Source: an uncultured Bacteroidota bacterium (GTDB lineage Bacteria > Bacteroidota > Bacteroidia > Flavobacteriales > Flavobacteriaceae). From it: 64,000 nt of DNA. Below the pieces are notes generated by a model, which was given only the letters and a program-made list of their open reading frames with translations, ran no database searches and was not told the DNA's origin. Below, in pieces: positions 55,118 to 64,000 of the stretch. The position numbers and the translations under genes were made by a program. The number at the start of each line of letters is the position of its first letter. The stretch's first letter is position 1. Where the stretch lies: contig CABXHU010000003.1 of the NCBI GenBank assembly GCA_902512065.1, positions 1-64,000 on the forward strand, written 5' to 3'.

Positions 55118-55183
55118 ATGTCAGGTATTGTCTATTATATGTCAGGTATTATTCTCTGTTAAAATAATAAAATGTCAGTAATT
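55118..55183. promoter_or_regulatory. Three phased direct repeats, probable operator
   Basis: ATGTCAGGTATT occurs at 55118-55129 and again at 55139-55150, exactly 21 bases apart, and the related ATGTCAGTAATT at 55172-55183, 33 bases further. Spacings are near two and three helical turns, so a protein would meet them on one face of the DNA. They lie just upstream of the propeller gene's -7 element and between it and rpe. Confidence 0.55.
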
Positions 55184-55199
55184 AATAAAAAAATGAAGT

Positions 55200-55853
55200 C
55201 TAAAAATTCTTTAATTTAGCTATGGTTTGGATAGGATTTTCACTTTTAAATACATGATTCCCAGCAACTAAGATGTCTGCCCCTTTTTCTAAAAGCTTTT
55301 CAGCATTTTTATCACTTACTCCACCATCAATTTCAATTTTGCAGTTTGAATTGGCATTAGAAATCATTTGTTTTAGCTTGGATACTTTCTTATATGTCGA
55401 TTCAATAAAGGATTGACCGCCAAAACCTGGATTTACGCTCATTACACATACTAGGTCTATATCACTTATAATATCTGAGAGTAAATCTACATTAGTATGT
55501 GGATTAATAGCAATGCCAGCTTTCATTCCATTATCTTTTATTTCTTGAATGGTCCTGTGTAGATGTGTACATGCCTCGTAATGAACGGTAAGGATATTAC
55601 TTCCTAGATCTGCAAAAGTCTTGATAAACCTCTGTGGTTTTACAATCATAAGATGTACATCCAGGGGTTTCTTAGTATGCTTGCTAATTTCCTTTAATAC
55701 AGGCATCCCAAAAGAAATGTTTGGAACAAATACCCCATCCATTACATCTATATGAAACCAGTCAGCCTCGGAAGAGTTTACCATTTCTAGTTCAGATTTT
55801 AGATTTCCAAAGTCTGCTGCTAGGATTGATGGAGCTATTAAGTGATTACCCAT
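55200..55853 (-). CDS. rpe: Ribulose-phosphate 3-epimerase
   Basis: 217-residue TIM barrel interconverting ribulose 5-phosphate and xylulose 5-phosphate. APSILAADFGNLKSELEMV, WFHIDVMDGVFVPNISFG, DVHLMIVKPQRFI, CVMSVNPGFGGQSFI and EIDGGVSDKNAEKLLEKGAD are the complete family signature, with the metal-binding His and Asp residues. It lies six bases downstream of rpoD on the same strand. Confidence 0.96.
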   Translation of the reverse strand: MGNHLIAPSILAADFGNLKSELEMVNSSEADWFHIDVMDGVFVPNISFGMPVLKEISKHTKKPLDVHLMIVKPQRFIKTFADLGSNILTVHYEACTHLHRTIQEIKDNGMKAGIAINPHTNVDLLSDIISDIDLVCVMSVNPGFGGQSFIESTYKKVSKLKQMISNANSNCKIEIDGGVSDKNAEKLLEKGADILVAGNHVFKSENPIQTIAKLKNF

Positions 55854-55859
55854 TATAAA

Positions 55860-56723
55860 TTATCCAAGGTATGTTTTAAGAATTTTACTTCTTGAAGTAT
55901 GTTTCAGCCTTCTTATGGCTTTTTCTTTTATTTGACGTACTCTTTCTCTTGTTAGATCAAATGTTTCGCCAATCTCTTCTAATGTCATAGGATGGTTTTC
56001 ACCTAGTCCAAAATAAAGTTTAATCACATCTGCTTCTCTTGGCGTAAGAGTTTCTAATGCACGTACAATCTCTGTTCTAAGAGATTCATGGATTAGCTCC
56101 TTATCAGGGTTTGGTGATTCTCCACTTCGAAGGACATCATAAAGATTTGAATCTTCACCTTCAACAAGTGGTGCATCCATTGAGACGTGACGCCCAGAGT
56201 TTTTCATTGACTCTTTAACATCGTTTATGGTCATATCCAACTCCTTAGCAATTTCCTCTGCACTAGGTGGTCTCTCATGAGACTGCTCTAGAAATGCATA
56301 GGTTTTATTAATCTTATTGATTGATCCAATTTTGTTAAGTGGAAGCCTAACAATTCTTGATTGCTCCGCCAATGCTTGCAAGATAGACTGCCTAATCCAC
56401 CAGACAGCGTAGGAGATGAACTTAAATCCTCTTGTCTCATCAAACCTTTGTGCGGCTTTAATAAGGCCTAAATTTCCCTCATTTATTAAATCTGGAAGTG
56501 TTAATCCTTGATTTTGATACTGTTTGGCAACAGAAACAACAAAACGAAGGTTAGCTTTAGTTAATCTTTCAAGAGCTAACTGGTCACCTTGTTTTACTTT
56601 TTGAGCTAATTCTACCTCTTCCTCAGCGGTAATTAGGTCAACCTTTCCAATTTCTTGTAAGTATTTATCTAGAGATGCTGTTTCTCTATTGGTAACCTGT
56701 TTTGTTATCTTTAGTTGTCTCAT
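55860..56723 (-). CDS. rpoD: Primary RNA polymerase sigma factor, Bacteroidota type
   Basis: 287-residue sigma-70 without region 1.1, the usual form of the housekeeping sigma in this phylum. Region 1.2 ([21 protein letters not shown]), region 2 ([20 protein letters not shown], then [15 protein letters not shown]), region 3 and region 4 ([34 protein letters not shown]) are all visible. It would read the TAnnTTTG promoters seen in this window. Flanked by pnp and rpe on the same strand. Confidence 0.95.
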   Translation of the reverse strand: MRQLKITKQVTNRETASLDKYLQEIGKVDLITAEEEVELAQKVKQGDQLALERLTKANLRFVVSVAKQYQNQGLTLPDLINEGNLGLIKAAQRFDETRGFKFISYAVWWIRQSILQALAEQSRIVRLPLNKIGSINKINKTYAFLEQSHERPPSAEEIAKELDMTINDVKESMKNSGRHVSMDAPLVEGEDSNLYDVLRSGESPNPDKELIHESLRTEIVRALETLTPREADVIKLYFGLGENHPMTLEEIGETFDLTRERVRQIKEKAIRRLKHTSRSKILKTYLG

Positions 56724-56784
56724 AGTTTTTTAGGGGGATATTGGGCTTTAAATTAGTCAAAAATTATACCAAATTCTTGCAAAA

Positions 56785-58977
56785 TTATGATTTATTTTTA
56801 TTATATCCGCCTCTTTTGTTATTTCTGTCAAAATTTCTTTTTGGACGCTCTACATAACCTTCCGGTTTTGGTAGTAACGCCTTCATAGAAACCTTGTCTT
56901 TTCTAGTTCTTGGATCTACTCCAAAGTACTTGACATCTATCACATCACCCATATTAACTACATCAGTTACCTTTTCTGTTTTACTCCAAGCTAATTCACT
57001 TATATGAAGAAGTACTTCATTTCCAGGAGCCTCATTGTATTCAACCACTGCACCAAAGTCTAAAATCTTGATAACTTTTACTTCATAAATGCTACCAACC
57101 TCTGGTTTAAACAGCATGGATTCAATATTAGATAATACCGCATCAATTCCTTCTTGATCCGTACCTAAAATTTCAACAATTCCTTCTTCAGTATCTGGAT
57201 CTTCATTAATTACAATAGTACATCCAGTAGTTTTTTGAAGTTCTTGTATGTTTTTACCACCAGGTCCAATTAATGATCCAATATAGTCCCCAGGAATTGT
57301 TCTGGTAACCATTTTTGGAGCATGAGCCTTCACATCAGCGTTAGGCTTGTCTATAGTATCTGTTAATTTAGATAAGATATGCAGTCTGCCATCTTTTGCT
57401 TGGTTAAGTGCTTTGACAAGAATATCATAGGATAATCCTTTAATTTTAATATCCATTTGACAAGCAGTAATACCATCAGCAGTTCCAGTGACTTTAAAAT
57501 CCATATCACCCAGGTGATCTTCATCACCTAAAATATCACTAAGTACAGCATGCTTATCACCATCTGAAATTAATCCCATAGCAATACCAGAAACAGGTTT
57601 CTTTAATTGAACACCAGCATCCATAAGCGCCATTGTACCAGAACATACTGTAGCCATAGATGATGATCCATTACTCTCTAGTACTTCACTAACCACTCTA
57701 ACTGTATAAGGACAATCTTCAGGGATCATTCCTTTTAACCCTCGTTGAGCAAGATTACCATGACCAACCTCTCTTCTAGAAGTTCCTCTTATGGGTCTAG
57801 CTTCACCTGTACAAAATGGTGGGAAGTTATAATGAAGGTAGAATGTTTCTTCACCTTGATAAGAAGGCATATCAATTTGATTTGCTTCTCTAGAAGTTCC
57901 TAGAGTAACAGTAGCTAATGCCTGTGTTTCTCCTCTAGTAAAGACAGATGATCCGTGAGTTGATGGAAGGTAGTCTACCTCACACCAAATTGGACGAATA
58001 TCAGTAGTTTTTCTACCATCTAACCTTAATCCTTCATCAAGAGTTAAGTTTCTTATGGCTTCTTTTTCAGACTTATAAAAATATTTTTTTATTAAATCGC
58101 CTTTTTCTTCGATTTCTTCTTCAGAAAAAGTGCTAATTAATTCTTCTTTGACCTCACTAAAAGCCAGGCTTCTTTCTGCTTTAGAAGAACCTTTCTTAGC
58201 AATCTTATAGCATTTTTCATAAGTAAAGTCATGAACTTTTTTAGAAAGATCTTCATCTTCAACTGCACCTTCATATTCTCTAACTTCTTTTTTCCCTACG
58301 GCTTTAGCTAATTTAACTTGAGCATCAATTTGAATTTTAATAGCCTCATGTGCAAATTTAATTGCATCAGCCATCTCTTCTTCAGAACATTCATCCATTT
58401 CACCCTCAACCATCATTACTGAATCAGCTGAAGCTCCAACCATCATGTCAATATCTGATTCTTGAAGTTGAGCTCTAGATGGATTAATAACAAATTCTCC
58501 GTTGATTCTAGCTACTCTAGCTTCAGAAATAGGACATTCAAATGGAAAATCACTTAATTGAATTGCAGCAGAAGCAGCTAAACCTGCTAATGCATCAGGC
58601 ATCACCTCTTCATCATGAGACATAAGTTGAATCATAACTTGTGTTTCAAAGTGATAATCTTTTGGAAATAGTGGTCTAAGGACCCTATCAACAAGACGCA
58701 TTGTTAGCACTTCTCCATCGCTAGGTCTTGCTTCTCTTTTGAAAAAACCGCCAGGATATTTTCCTGCAGCAGCAAATTTTTCTCTGTAGTCAACCGTAAG
58801 AGGCAAGAAGTCCACTGGACTTGTTTTATAGTTTGAGACTACTGTACAAAGTAGCATTGCTTTACCCATTTGAACCACTACTGATCCATGAGCTTGTTTT
58901 GCTAACTTCCCTGTTTCAATAGAAATCTCTCTACCATCGCCTAGGTCAATTAGCTCTTTATAAATTTTTGGTTTCAT
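56785..58977 (-). CDS. pnp: Polyribonucleotide nucleotidyltransferase (PNPase)
   Basis: 730-residue phosphorolytic 3'-5' exoribonuclease. Two RNase PH domains ([31 protein letters not shown] is split across the first; [15 protein letters not shown] and [10 protein letters not shown] mark the second), an all-alpha linker, a KH domain with [12 protein letters not shown], and an S1 domain ([20 protein letters not shown]) follow in order. The basic tail [17 protein letters not shown] is common in this phylum. It lies downstream of rpsO, the conserved bacterial pair. Confidence 0.96.
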   Translation of the reverse strand: MKPKIYKELIDLGDGREISIETGKLAKQAHGSVVVQMGKAMLLCTVVSNYKTSPVDFLPLTVDYREKFAAAGKYPGGFFKREARPSDGEVLTMRLVDRVLRPLFPKDYHFETQVMIQLMSHDEEVMPDALAGLAASAAIQLSDFPFECPISEARVARINGEFVINPSRAQLQESDIDMMVGASADSVMMVEGEMDECSEEEMADAIKFAHEAIKIQIDAQVKLAKAVGKKEVREYEGAVEDEDLSKKVHDFTYEKCYKIAKKGSSKAERSLAFSEVKEELISTFSEEEIEEKGDLIKKYFYKSEKEAIRNLTLDEGLRLDGRKTTDIRPIWCEVDYLPSTHGSSVFTRGETQALATVTLGTSREANQIDMPSYQGEETFYLHYNFPPFCTGEARPIRGTSRREVGHGNLAQRGLKGMIPEDCPYTVRVVSEVLESNGSSSMATVCSGTMALMDAGVQLKKPVSGIAMGLISDGDKHAVLSDILGDEDHLGDMDFKVTGTADGITACQMDIKIKGLSYDILVKALNQAKDGRLHILSKLTDTIDKPNADVKAHAPKMVTRTIPGDYIGSLIGPGGKNIQELQKTTGCTIVINEDPDTEEGIVEILGTDQEGIDAVLSNIESMLFKPEVGSIYEVKVIKILDFGAVVEYNEAPGNEVLLHISELAWSKTEKVTDVVNMGDVIDVKYFGVDPRTRKDKVSMKALLPKPEGYVERPKRNFDRNNKRGGYNKNKS

Positions 58978-59059
58978 AATTATATTTTTGGTTAAATAAA
59001 ATTTGTGTTGATATTATCTTAAACCAATGAATAATTATTATAATAGGATTTGATCTATA

Positions 59060-59329
59060 TTATTTTCTTAAGCCTAACTCTTTTACAATTGCACGATATC
59101 TTAAAATATCTTTCTTAGTTAGATAATCCAACAACGCTCTTCTTTTTCCTACTAATTTTACAAGAGATCTTTCTGTGTTGAAATCTTTTTTATTTTGCTT
59201 AAGGTGTTCTGTTAGATGATTTATTCTGAAGGTAAATAGTGCAATCTGTCCTTCAGCACTTCCAGTATTTTCGGCTTTTGTGCCGTGCTTTTTAAATATG
59301 TCTTCTTTAATTTTCTTTGTTAAATACAT
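59060..59329 (-). CDS. rpsO: 30S ribosomal protein S15
   Basis: 89-residue S15. KHGTKAENTGSAEGQIALFT, INHLTEHLKQNKKDFNTERS and LVGKRRALLDYL match the family over its full length. It binds 16S rRNA and, in enteric bacteria, its own mRNA. A good -7 element lies 58 bases upstream, and pnp follows on the same strand after 82 bases. Confidence 0.97.
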   Translation of the reverse strand: MYLTKKIKEDIFKKHGTKAENTGSAEGQIALFTFRINHLTEHLKQNKKDFNTERSLVKLVGKRRALLDYLTKKDILRYRAIVKELGLRK

Positions 59330-59386
59330 TCAAACATTGTTTTAAATAATTATTATGTACAATTTAATCTGTTATAAACAGAGGCG

Positions 59387-59394
59387 CAAATATA
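59387..59394 (-). promoter_or_regulatory. -7 promoter element of rpsO
   Basis: TATATTTG followed by CGCC on the minus strand fits the phylum's TAnnTTTG element. It leaves an untranslated leader of about 50 bases before the rpsO ATG at 59329. No exact TTTG at -33 is seen. Confidence 0.45.
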
Positions 59395-59430
59395 ATAAAA
59401 ATAAGGAAACTTCGATTTATTTAGGAATAT

Positions 59431-60285
59431 TTATTCTCTTATGGTTCTATTAAGAATAAGATCAAGATAAAGGTTAATCTTTTTCTTCATGTTTTTTCTA
59501 TGACTTATAAAATCTAGAAATCCATGATCCAAGACAAATTCTGATTTCTGAAATCCTTCTGGAAGATCTTTACCAGTGGTGTCTTTAACTACTCTTGGGC
59601 CTGCAAAACCAATTAATGCTCCCGGTTCACTAATATTAATATCTCCTAGCATTGCAAAGGATGCTGTTGTTCCACCTGTTGTTGGGTCTGTACATAGGGA
59701 TATATAAGGGACTTTTGCTTCTGCAAGTTGTGCAAGTTTAGCTGAGGTTTTAGCCAGTTGCATAAGTGATAAAGCAGCTTCCATCATTCTTGCTCCTCCT
59801 GATTTAGAGATTATAATTAATGGAATTTTTTTCTTTAGAGAATAATCAATTGCTCTGGCTATTTTTTCTCCTACCACGCTTCCCATTGATCCGCCAATAA
59901 AAGTAAAATCCATGCACGCAATGACAATGTCTTCCCCCATTGATTTTCCTACAGCTGTTCTAATAGCATCTTTTAGATTAGTTTTAGCTTTAGCTTCTTT
60001 TAATCTGTCAGAATACTTTTTATTATCGACAAACTTTAATGGATCTTTAGATCTTAGATTTGAATTAATTTCTTTGAAGTCACCATCAAATAGAATTTCA
60101 AAATACTCTTTACTACCAATTCTTACATGGTAGTCGTCTTCAGGGCTAACATAAAAATTTTCTTCTAATTCTTCCGTATCAACTATCTTTCCAGTAGGTG
60201 ATTTATACCATAAACCTTTTGGAATATCTCTTTTGGATTCGGTAGGTGTTTGAATCCCTTTATTTTTTCTTTTGAACCAAGCCAT
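59431..60285 (-). CDS. accD: Acetyl-CoA carboxylase carboxyltransferase beta subunit
   Basis: 284-residue AccD, the beta half of the carboxyltransferase that makes malonyl-CoA for fatty acid synthesis. [58 protein letters not shown] and [14 protein letters not shown] are diagnostic. The four zinc-ribbon cysteines of E. coli AccD are absent: [11 protein letters not shown] and [12 protein letters not shown] stand in their place, as is usual in flavobacteria. It follows fbaA after 40 bases. Confidence 0.95.
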   Translation of the reverse strand: MAWFKRKNKGIQTPTESKRDIPKGLWYKSPTGKIVDTEELEENFYVSPEDDYHVRIGSKEYFEILFDGDFKEINSNLRSKDPLKFVDNKKYSDRLKEAKAKTNLKDAIRTAVGKSMGEDIVIACMDFTFIGGSMGSVVGEKIARAIDYSLKKKIPLIIISKSGGARMMEAALSLMQLAKTSAKLAQLAEAKVPYISLCTDPTTGGTTASFAMLGDINISEPGALIGFAGPRVVKDTTGKDLPEGFQKSEFVLDHGFLDFISHRKNMKKKINLYLDLILNRTIRE

Positions 60286-60325
60286 TAGAAACTATTTAAA
60301 AGATAATAAGCAAATCTACATAAAT

Positions 60326-61393
60326 TTATAAAGTATTGACATTATTAAGGTCTTTAAATGCCTTTTTAAGTCTTTCTACAAAAGTTTTCTCACCTTCTCT
60401 GATCCATCTTCTAGGATCATAATACTTTTTATTTGGAAGATCCTCTCCATCTGGATTACCAATTTGTGATTGAAGATAATCTGAATTCTTTTTAAAATAA
60501 TCTCTTATTCCCTCCATATAGGCATATTGCATATCAGTATCGATATTCATTTTAATTACTCCATATCCAATAGCTTCCCTTATTTCTTCTACACTAGATC
60601 CTGATCCACCATGAAATACAAAATCAATGTGATTTTCAGGAAGATTGAACTTTTTGGAAACATATTCCTGAGAATTTTTAAGAATTTTTGGAGTCAATTT
60701 TACATTTCCTGGCTTATATACCCCATGCACATTTCCAAATGCTGCAGCTATTGTGAACCTGTTACTAATTTTACTTAATTCTTCATAGGCATAGGCTACT
60801 TCTTCAGGCTGAGTGTATAACTTAGAATCATCAACATCCGTATTATCTACGCCATCTTCCTCACCTCCAGTAATTCCTAGCTCAATTTCAAGAGTAATTC
60901 CAATTTTTGACATTCTAGCCAAATATTCTTTACAGATTCTTATATTTTCTTCAATCGGCTCTTCAGATAGATCAATCATATGAGAGCTATAAAGAGGAAT
61001 GCCATGTTTTTTAAAATGTGCTTCATTTGCATCCATAAGTCCATCGATCCATGGTAGTAATTTCTTTGCACAATGATCTGTGTGTAATATCACGGGAACT
61101 CCATAATAAAGTGCCATGGTATGTATATGTTTTGCTGCAGCAATACCGCCAGAAATAGCAGCTTTTTGATCGGTATTATCTAACCCTTTACCAGCATTAA
61201 AAACTGATCCACCATTGGAGAATTCAATAATTACAGGGGAATTTAATTCTTTTGCAGTTTCTAATACGCCATTAACGCTACTTGATCCAATAACATTTAC
61301 AGCAGGGAGTGCAAAATTTTTGCTTTTAGCAAGTCTAAAAATCTCTTGAACTTGATCTCCGGTAGCAACTCCAGGTTTTATGTTGTGACTCAT
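60326..61393 (-). CDS. fbaA: Class II fructose-bisphosphate aldolase
   Basis: 355-residue zinc-dependent aldolase of the long FbaA type. ALPAVNVIGSSSVNGVLETA, VILHTDHCAKKLLPWIDGL with metal-site His and Asp, LEIELGITGGEEDGVDN, AFGNVHGVY and FVFHGGSGSSVEEI are the family motifs. It splits fructose 1,6-bisphosphate in glycolysis or joins trioses in gluconeogenesis. It is divergent from the rRNA methylase gene across about 70 bases and upstream of accD. Confidence 0.95.
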   Translation of the reverse strand: MSHNIKPGVATGDQVQEIFRLAKSKNFALPAVNVIGSSSVNGVLETAKELNSPVIIEFSNGGSVFNAGKGLDNTDQKAAISGGIAAAKHIHTMALYYGVPVILHTDHCAKKLLPWIDGLMDANEAHFKKHGIPLYSSHMIDLSEEPIEENIRICKEYLARMSKIGITLEIELGITGGEEDGVDNTDVDDSKLYTQPEEVAYAYEELSKISNRFTIAAAFGNVHGVYKPGNVKLTPKILKNSQEYVSKKFNLPENHIDFVFHGGSGSSVEEIREAIGYGVIKMNIDTDMQYAYMEGIRDYFKKNSDYLQSQIGNPDGEDLPNKKYYDPRRWIREGEKTFVERLKKAFKDLNNVNTL

Positions 61394-61466
61394 GGTAATT
61401 TGCTTTGATTTAGGTTTTAAAAAGTATAAATTTTATCTTTACGAAGTTACTTATTTTGTTAGTAAA

Positions 61467-62201
61467 ATGATTACAAAAAATGAAATTAAATTCATTCGTT
61501 CTTTAAGGATAAAAAAGAACAGAATAAAGTCTAAGCAATTTATTGTTGAAGGAGAAAAAGTAGTTGATGAATTAATAGGTTCATCTATGGAATTAGTAAA
61601 ACTTTATTCTACTTCTTCAAAATACGAGTCTTTAGAGAATCGATATATTAATATTTCAAAAACTAATTTATCTCAGATTAGTAATTTAAAGACACCTAAT
61701 AAAGTGCTGGCAATATTTAGGATTCCAACACCTGAAAAGATAGATTTTTCTTCACAAATTATAGCCTTAGATAATATTAGTGATCCAGGTAATTTGGGCA
61801 CAATAATAAGGCTTTGTGATTGGTTTGGGATTAAAGATTTACTTTGTAATACAAAATCAGTTGACTGCTATAATTCTAAAGTGGTGCAGGCATCAATGGG
61901 TTCAATTTCAAGAGTTAATATTACCTATTTAGATTTTAAGGACTTGTTTAGTGATAAGAAGTTAAATGCTGTAGCCGCAGATCTTGATGGTCACCCATTG
62001 AATGAGTTTAAATTTCAAAAGAATCAGATAGTAATTTTTGGCAATGAATCTATGGGAATAAGTGATGAAATTAAAAGTATGGTAAAAGACAGGGTAACAA
62101 TTCCTCGTTATAATTCTAATCTTGATGTGGAGAGTATAAATGTGGCAAATTCAGTTGCAATAGTTTTGGCTGAACTAAAAAACAGATCTACTGGAAAGTA
62201 A
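61467..62201 (+). CDS. TrmH/SpoU-family RNA 2'-O-methyltransferase
   Basis: 244-residue SPOUT methyltransferase. An N-terminal substrate-binding part (IRSLRIKKNRIKSKQFIVEG) precedes the knotted domain with ALDNISDPGNLGTIIRLCDW, IVIFGNESMGIS and IPRYNSNLDVESINVANSVA, which are motifs 1-3. The ATG at 61467 fits the family N-terminus; an upstream in-frame alternative start at 61392 reaches into fbaA. It methylates rRNA or tRNA. The 3' end overlaps porT tail-to-tail by 14 bases. Confidence 0.9.
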   Translation: MITKNEIKFIRSLRIKKNRIKSKQFIVEGEKVVDELIGSSMELVKLYSTSSKYESLENRYINISKTNLSQISNLKTPNKVLAIFRIPTPEKIDFSSQIIALDNISDPGNLGTIIRLCDWFGIKDLLCNTKSVDCYNSKVVQASMGSISRVNITYLDFKDLFSDKKLNAVAADLDGHPLNEFKFQKNQIVIFGNESMGISDEIKSMVKDRVTIPRYNSNLDVESINVANSVAIVLAELKNRSTGK

Positions 62202-62901
62202 AGTTTACAACAATTCCACTTGTTTTCATAAAATCTATATTACTAGTCCATGGACTCATTGGATCTTCATCTGGCACTAATTCATCACTTATAGCAAAAA
62301 TTCCTCTAATAGAAGGACTGAACTTAAACCATTCTAGATATAAATCAATTCCAAACCCCAATTCATAAAAGAATGCATTCTTTTTCATTCTAAATTGTCC
62401 AAGGGTATTATCATCTAGGCTATTCTCTTTACTTGATAAGTTTATTGCAGTTGAAACTCCTGCTGTTATGTATGGCTTAAAATTATTAACCCTTTTAGTT
62501 GATATTTTAAGAAGTATTGGAAAATGTATATAGGTTGATTTAAGATCTCTTTGGTGCTGAAGTTGATTAAATTCTGATTCATTAAAATATAATGGATCGT
62601 AAATAAGACTTCTTTTAGACATTACAAGTCCAGGCTCAAATCTGACATCTAAATAATCATTGATTCTTACATTACCAATTAAACCCACATTAAAACCAAA
62701 ACTCTTCTGGGTTTGAATATCTTCTAAATCCACCTTATAATCAAAATTAAAGTCATAGTTGTTTACTCCAAGATAGTATCCCCAACTTATTTGGGGTTTA
62801 TCAAAATTCTCATTATTAATAACTTTCTTCTTAGTAAACAGCTGGGAATACCCCATATTTACTGAAAGAATAAAAATTAATGTTAATAAGAGCTTTTTCA
62901 T
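62188..62901 (-). CDS. porT: PorT-like outer-membrane protein of the type IX secretion system
   Basis: 237-residue outer-membrane beta-barrel with a signal peptide (MKKLLLTLIFILSVNMGYSQ). Alternating strands such as FGFNVGLIGNVRINDYLDVRFEPGL, YIHFPILLKISTKR and FKPYITAGVSTAINLSSK, and the partner context of ubiE upstream, match PorT/SprT of flavobacteria. PorT is needed for the type IX secretion and gliding apparatus. The gene starts one base after ubiE ends and overlaps the RNA methylase gene by 14 bases at its 3' end. Confidence 0.85.
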   Translation of the reverse strand: MKKLLLTLIFILSVNMGYSQLFTKKKVINNENFDKPQISWGYYLGVNNYDFNFDYKVDLEDIQTQKSFGFNVGLIGNVRINDYLDVRFEPGLVMSKRSLIYDPLYFNESEFNQLQHQRDLKSTYIHFPILLKISTKRVNNFKPYITAGVSTAINLSSKENSLDDNTLGQFRMKKNAFFYELGFGIDLYLEWFKFSPSIRGIFAISDELVPDEDPMSPWTSNIDFMKTSGIVVNFTFQ

Positions 62902-62902
62902 A

Positions 62903-63649
62903 TTATTTTTTATTTGCTACATAAATTGTGGTAGCTCCAAAAGTTTGAGGTCTGTTTTCAATATTTATAAACCCTATTTTATCTAAAATATTGTTAAAAT
63001 CTATCCCACTAGGGAATTTTGTTAGGGATTTAGATAGGTATTTATAAGCATACTTGTCTTTTGAAAACAGTCGACCAACAAAAGGAACAATATATTTTAT
63101 ATACATGTAGTGACCTTGCTTGAAAGGAAAATTCTCTGGATTAGAGGTTTCTAATACAACAAAGGTACCATTAGGTTTTAACGTTCTATTAATCTCATTT
63201 AATGCTTTGTTTAAATTATCAAAATTTCTTACTCCGAAAGAACAGGTAATGGCATCAAAATAATTATCCTTAAAATCAAGGTTTTCAGCATCACCTATTT
63301 GAATTTTAATTCTATCATTTAATCCTCTCTTATTAACCTTATTTTGACCAATTTTAAGCATATCCTCACTTATATCTATTCCAATAATTTCTTCGGCTTT
63401 GGTTTCTAATAAATCAATGGCTAAATCACCAGTTCCAGTGGCAATATCTAAAATTTTAATAGGTTTTTTTCTTTTTAAGATTTTTGCTACTTTTTTTCTC
63501 CACACGCCGTGCAATCCAAAGAATAATATTTTATTCACTATATCATATGCATCAGATATAGAATTAAAAAGCTTTATTACCTGGGACTTTTTTGATAAGG
63601 GGCTATTTTCATATGGATTAACATTTTCAAAAGTCTCTTGATTCTTCAT
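62903..63649 (-). CDS. ubiE: Demethylmenaquinone methyltransferase
   Basis: 248-residue UbiE/MenG that makes menaquinone in the last step of its synthesis. KVAKILKRKKPIKILDIATG leads into SAM motif I, AENLDFKDNYFDAITCSFGVRNFDN and ALNEINRTLKPNGTFVVLE are diagnostic, and YKYLSKSLTKFPSG is a family C-terminal segment. Menaquinone is the quinone of this phylum, so MenG activity is expected. It is co-transcribed with porT. Confidence 0.95.
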   Translation of the reverse strand: MKNQETFENVNPYENSPLSKKSQVIKLFNSISDAYDIVNKILFFGLHGVWRKKVAKILKRKKPIKILDIATGTGDLAIDLLETKAEEIIGIDISEDMLKIGQNKVNKRGLNDRIKIQIGDAENLDFKDNYFDAITCSFGVRNFDNLNKALNEINRTLKPNGTFVVLETSNPENFPFKQGHYMYIKYIVPFVGRLFSKDKYAYKYLSKSLTKFPSGIDFNNILDKIGFINIENRPQTFGATTIYVANKK

Positions 63650-63670
63650 TATAGTAGTTTAATTATTGTG

Positions 63671-63678
63671 CAAAAATA
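63671..63678 (-). promoter_or_regulatory. -7 promoter element of ubiE
   Basis: TATTTTTG on the minus strand, 21 bases upstream of the ubiE ATG, fits TAnnTTTG. A TTTG lies 23 bases further upstream (63702-63705), close to the -33 position. Confidence 0.4.
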
Positions 63679-63711
63679 ATCACAATAAAGTAACAATTGT
63701 CCAAAATGAAG

Positions 63712-63719
63712 TATATTTG
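63712..63719 (+). promoter_or_regulatory. -7 promoter element of trkA
   Basis: TATATTTG on the plus strand, 21 bases upstream of the ATG at 63741, fits TAnnTTTG. The nearest upstream TTG (63697-63699) is only 12 bases away, shorter than usual. Confidence 0.4.
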
Positions 63720-63740
63720 TTCTCTAGAATTATTACTACA

Positions 63741-64000
63741 ATGAATATAATAATTGCGGGATCTGGCGAAGTTGGATCTCATTTAGCAAAGTTATTATCA
63801 TACGAATCTCAAGAAATTACATTAATTGATTCTAATAAGGAGAATTTATCCTTTCCTAACTCACATTTAGATATTAAGGTAATTCATGGAGATTGCTCAT
63901 CAATCTCAACTTTAAGAGATGCAGACGTCTCTTCTGCAGATTTATTTATTGCTGTAACAGAGATGCAATCAGTTAATTTAACCTCTTGTTTTTTAGCAAA
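63741..64000 (+). CDS. trkA: Potassium uptake regulator TrkA (3' partial)
   Basis: First 86 complete codons of a TrkA-type NAD-binding subunit of the Trk potassium channel; the gene runs off the right edge. MNIIIAGSGEVGSHLAKLLS carries the GxGxxG site, LIDSNKENL the Asp that binds the cofactor ribose, and VIHGDCSSISTLRDADVSSA with LFIAVTEMQSVN are typical RCK_N strands. It is divergent from ubiE across 91 bases, an arrangement common in flavobacteria. Confidence 0.88.
   Translation, partial: MNIIIAGSGEVGSHLAKLLSYESQEITLIDSNKENLSFPNSHLDIKVIHGDCSSISTLRDADVSSADLFIAVTEMQSVNLTSCFLA

Noticed and set aside
55118-55183. Direct repeats as a possible CRISPR array
   Set aside because: Only three 12-base copies with 9- and 21-base gaps; units and spacers are far too short for CRISPR. 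An operator is a better reading.

Overview
The window comes from a low-GC member of the Bacteroidota, most likely a marine Flavobacteriaceae. The evidence is a short 287-residue primary sigma factor, a PorT-type outer-membrane protein of the type IX secretion system beside ubiE, an AccD without the zinc-ribbon cysteines, several TAnnTTTG-type -7 promoter elements, and the core block ubiE-porT / rRNA methylase / fbaA-accD-rpsO-pnp-rpoD-rpe. No tRNA, rRNA, CRISPR array or insertion sequence was seen.

Layout. (1) 1-40289, plus strand: one very long, tightly packed surface-polysaccharide operon that enters the window mid-gene. Its parts are: a heptose-kinase/GmhA/NeuB-fusion/CMP-transferase/aminotransferase cassette (1-10754); a second NeuB cassette with an SpsF-type cytidylyltransferase and a GSA-type aminotransferase (11013-16485); a PglK-type ABC flippase and a Wzy-like polymerase (16560-21052); a cassette pairing an HpcH/HpaI aldolase with a KdsB-like CMP-transferase (21078-25628); a Leptospira-type surface-carbohydrate protein (26406-28262); a CDP-6-deoxyhexose cassette (28286-31512); two GT2 glycosyltransferases; a WbpG/HisH/HisF amidotransferase trio; an L-RhaNAc/L-QuiNAc-type UDP-sugar cassette; and a WbuB-like GT4. 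(2) 40390-41493: a PF14907-type nucleotidyltransferase-fold protein. (3) 41532-44809, minus strand: the dTDP-L-rhamnose operon rfbACDB. (4) 44972-48507, minus strand: a methyltransferase, a decayed HAD phosphatase, a formyltransferase and a DUF4910 aminopeptidase-like protein. (5) 48583-55076: the export and initiation module (Wza-like and Wzz-like proteins, a WecA-type initiating transferase on the plus strand) and an unusual membrane-anchored propeller protein that may be a regulator. (6) 55200-64000: housekeeping genes.

How the genes work together. The WecA-type enzyme would start a lipid-linked glycan and the GT2, GT4 and Leptospira-type proteins would extend it. The ABC flippase would move it across the membrane, with the Wzy-like protein, Wzz and the SLBB export protein polymerising, sizing and exporting it. 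The donor set is unusually rich: three separate CMP-transferase families, two PEP-dependent NeuB-type synthases, one pyruvate-type aldolase route, a CDP-6-deoxyhexose, a UDP-2-acetamido-2,6-dideoxy-L-hexose, dTDP-L-rhamnose, and an amidine-forming trio.

The least conventional item is the six-gene cassette at 21078-25628. Its overlapping genes suggest that a 3-deoxy-2-ulosonic acid is built by an HpcH/HpaI aldolase rather than by a PEP-dependent synthase, and is then activated by a KdsB paralogue. The second is the propeller/transmembrane/possible winged-helix protein at 53523-55076, whose promoter carries three phased direct repeats. Both are inferences from sequence and context, not proven systems.
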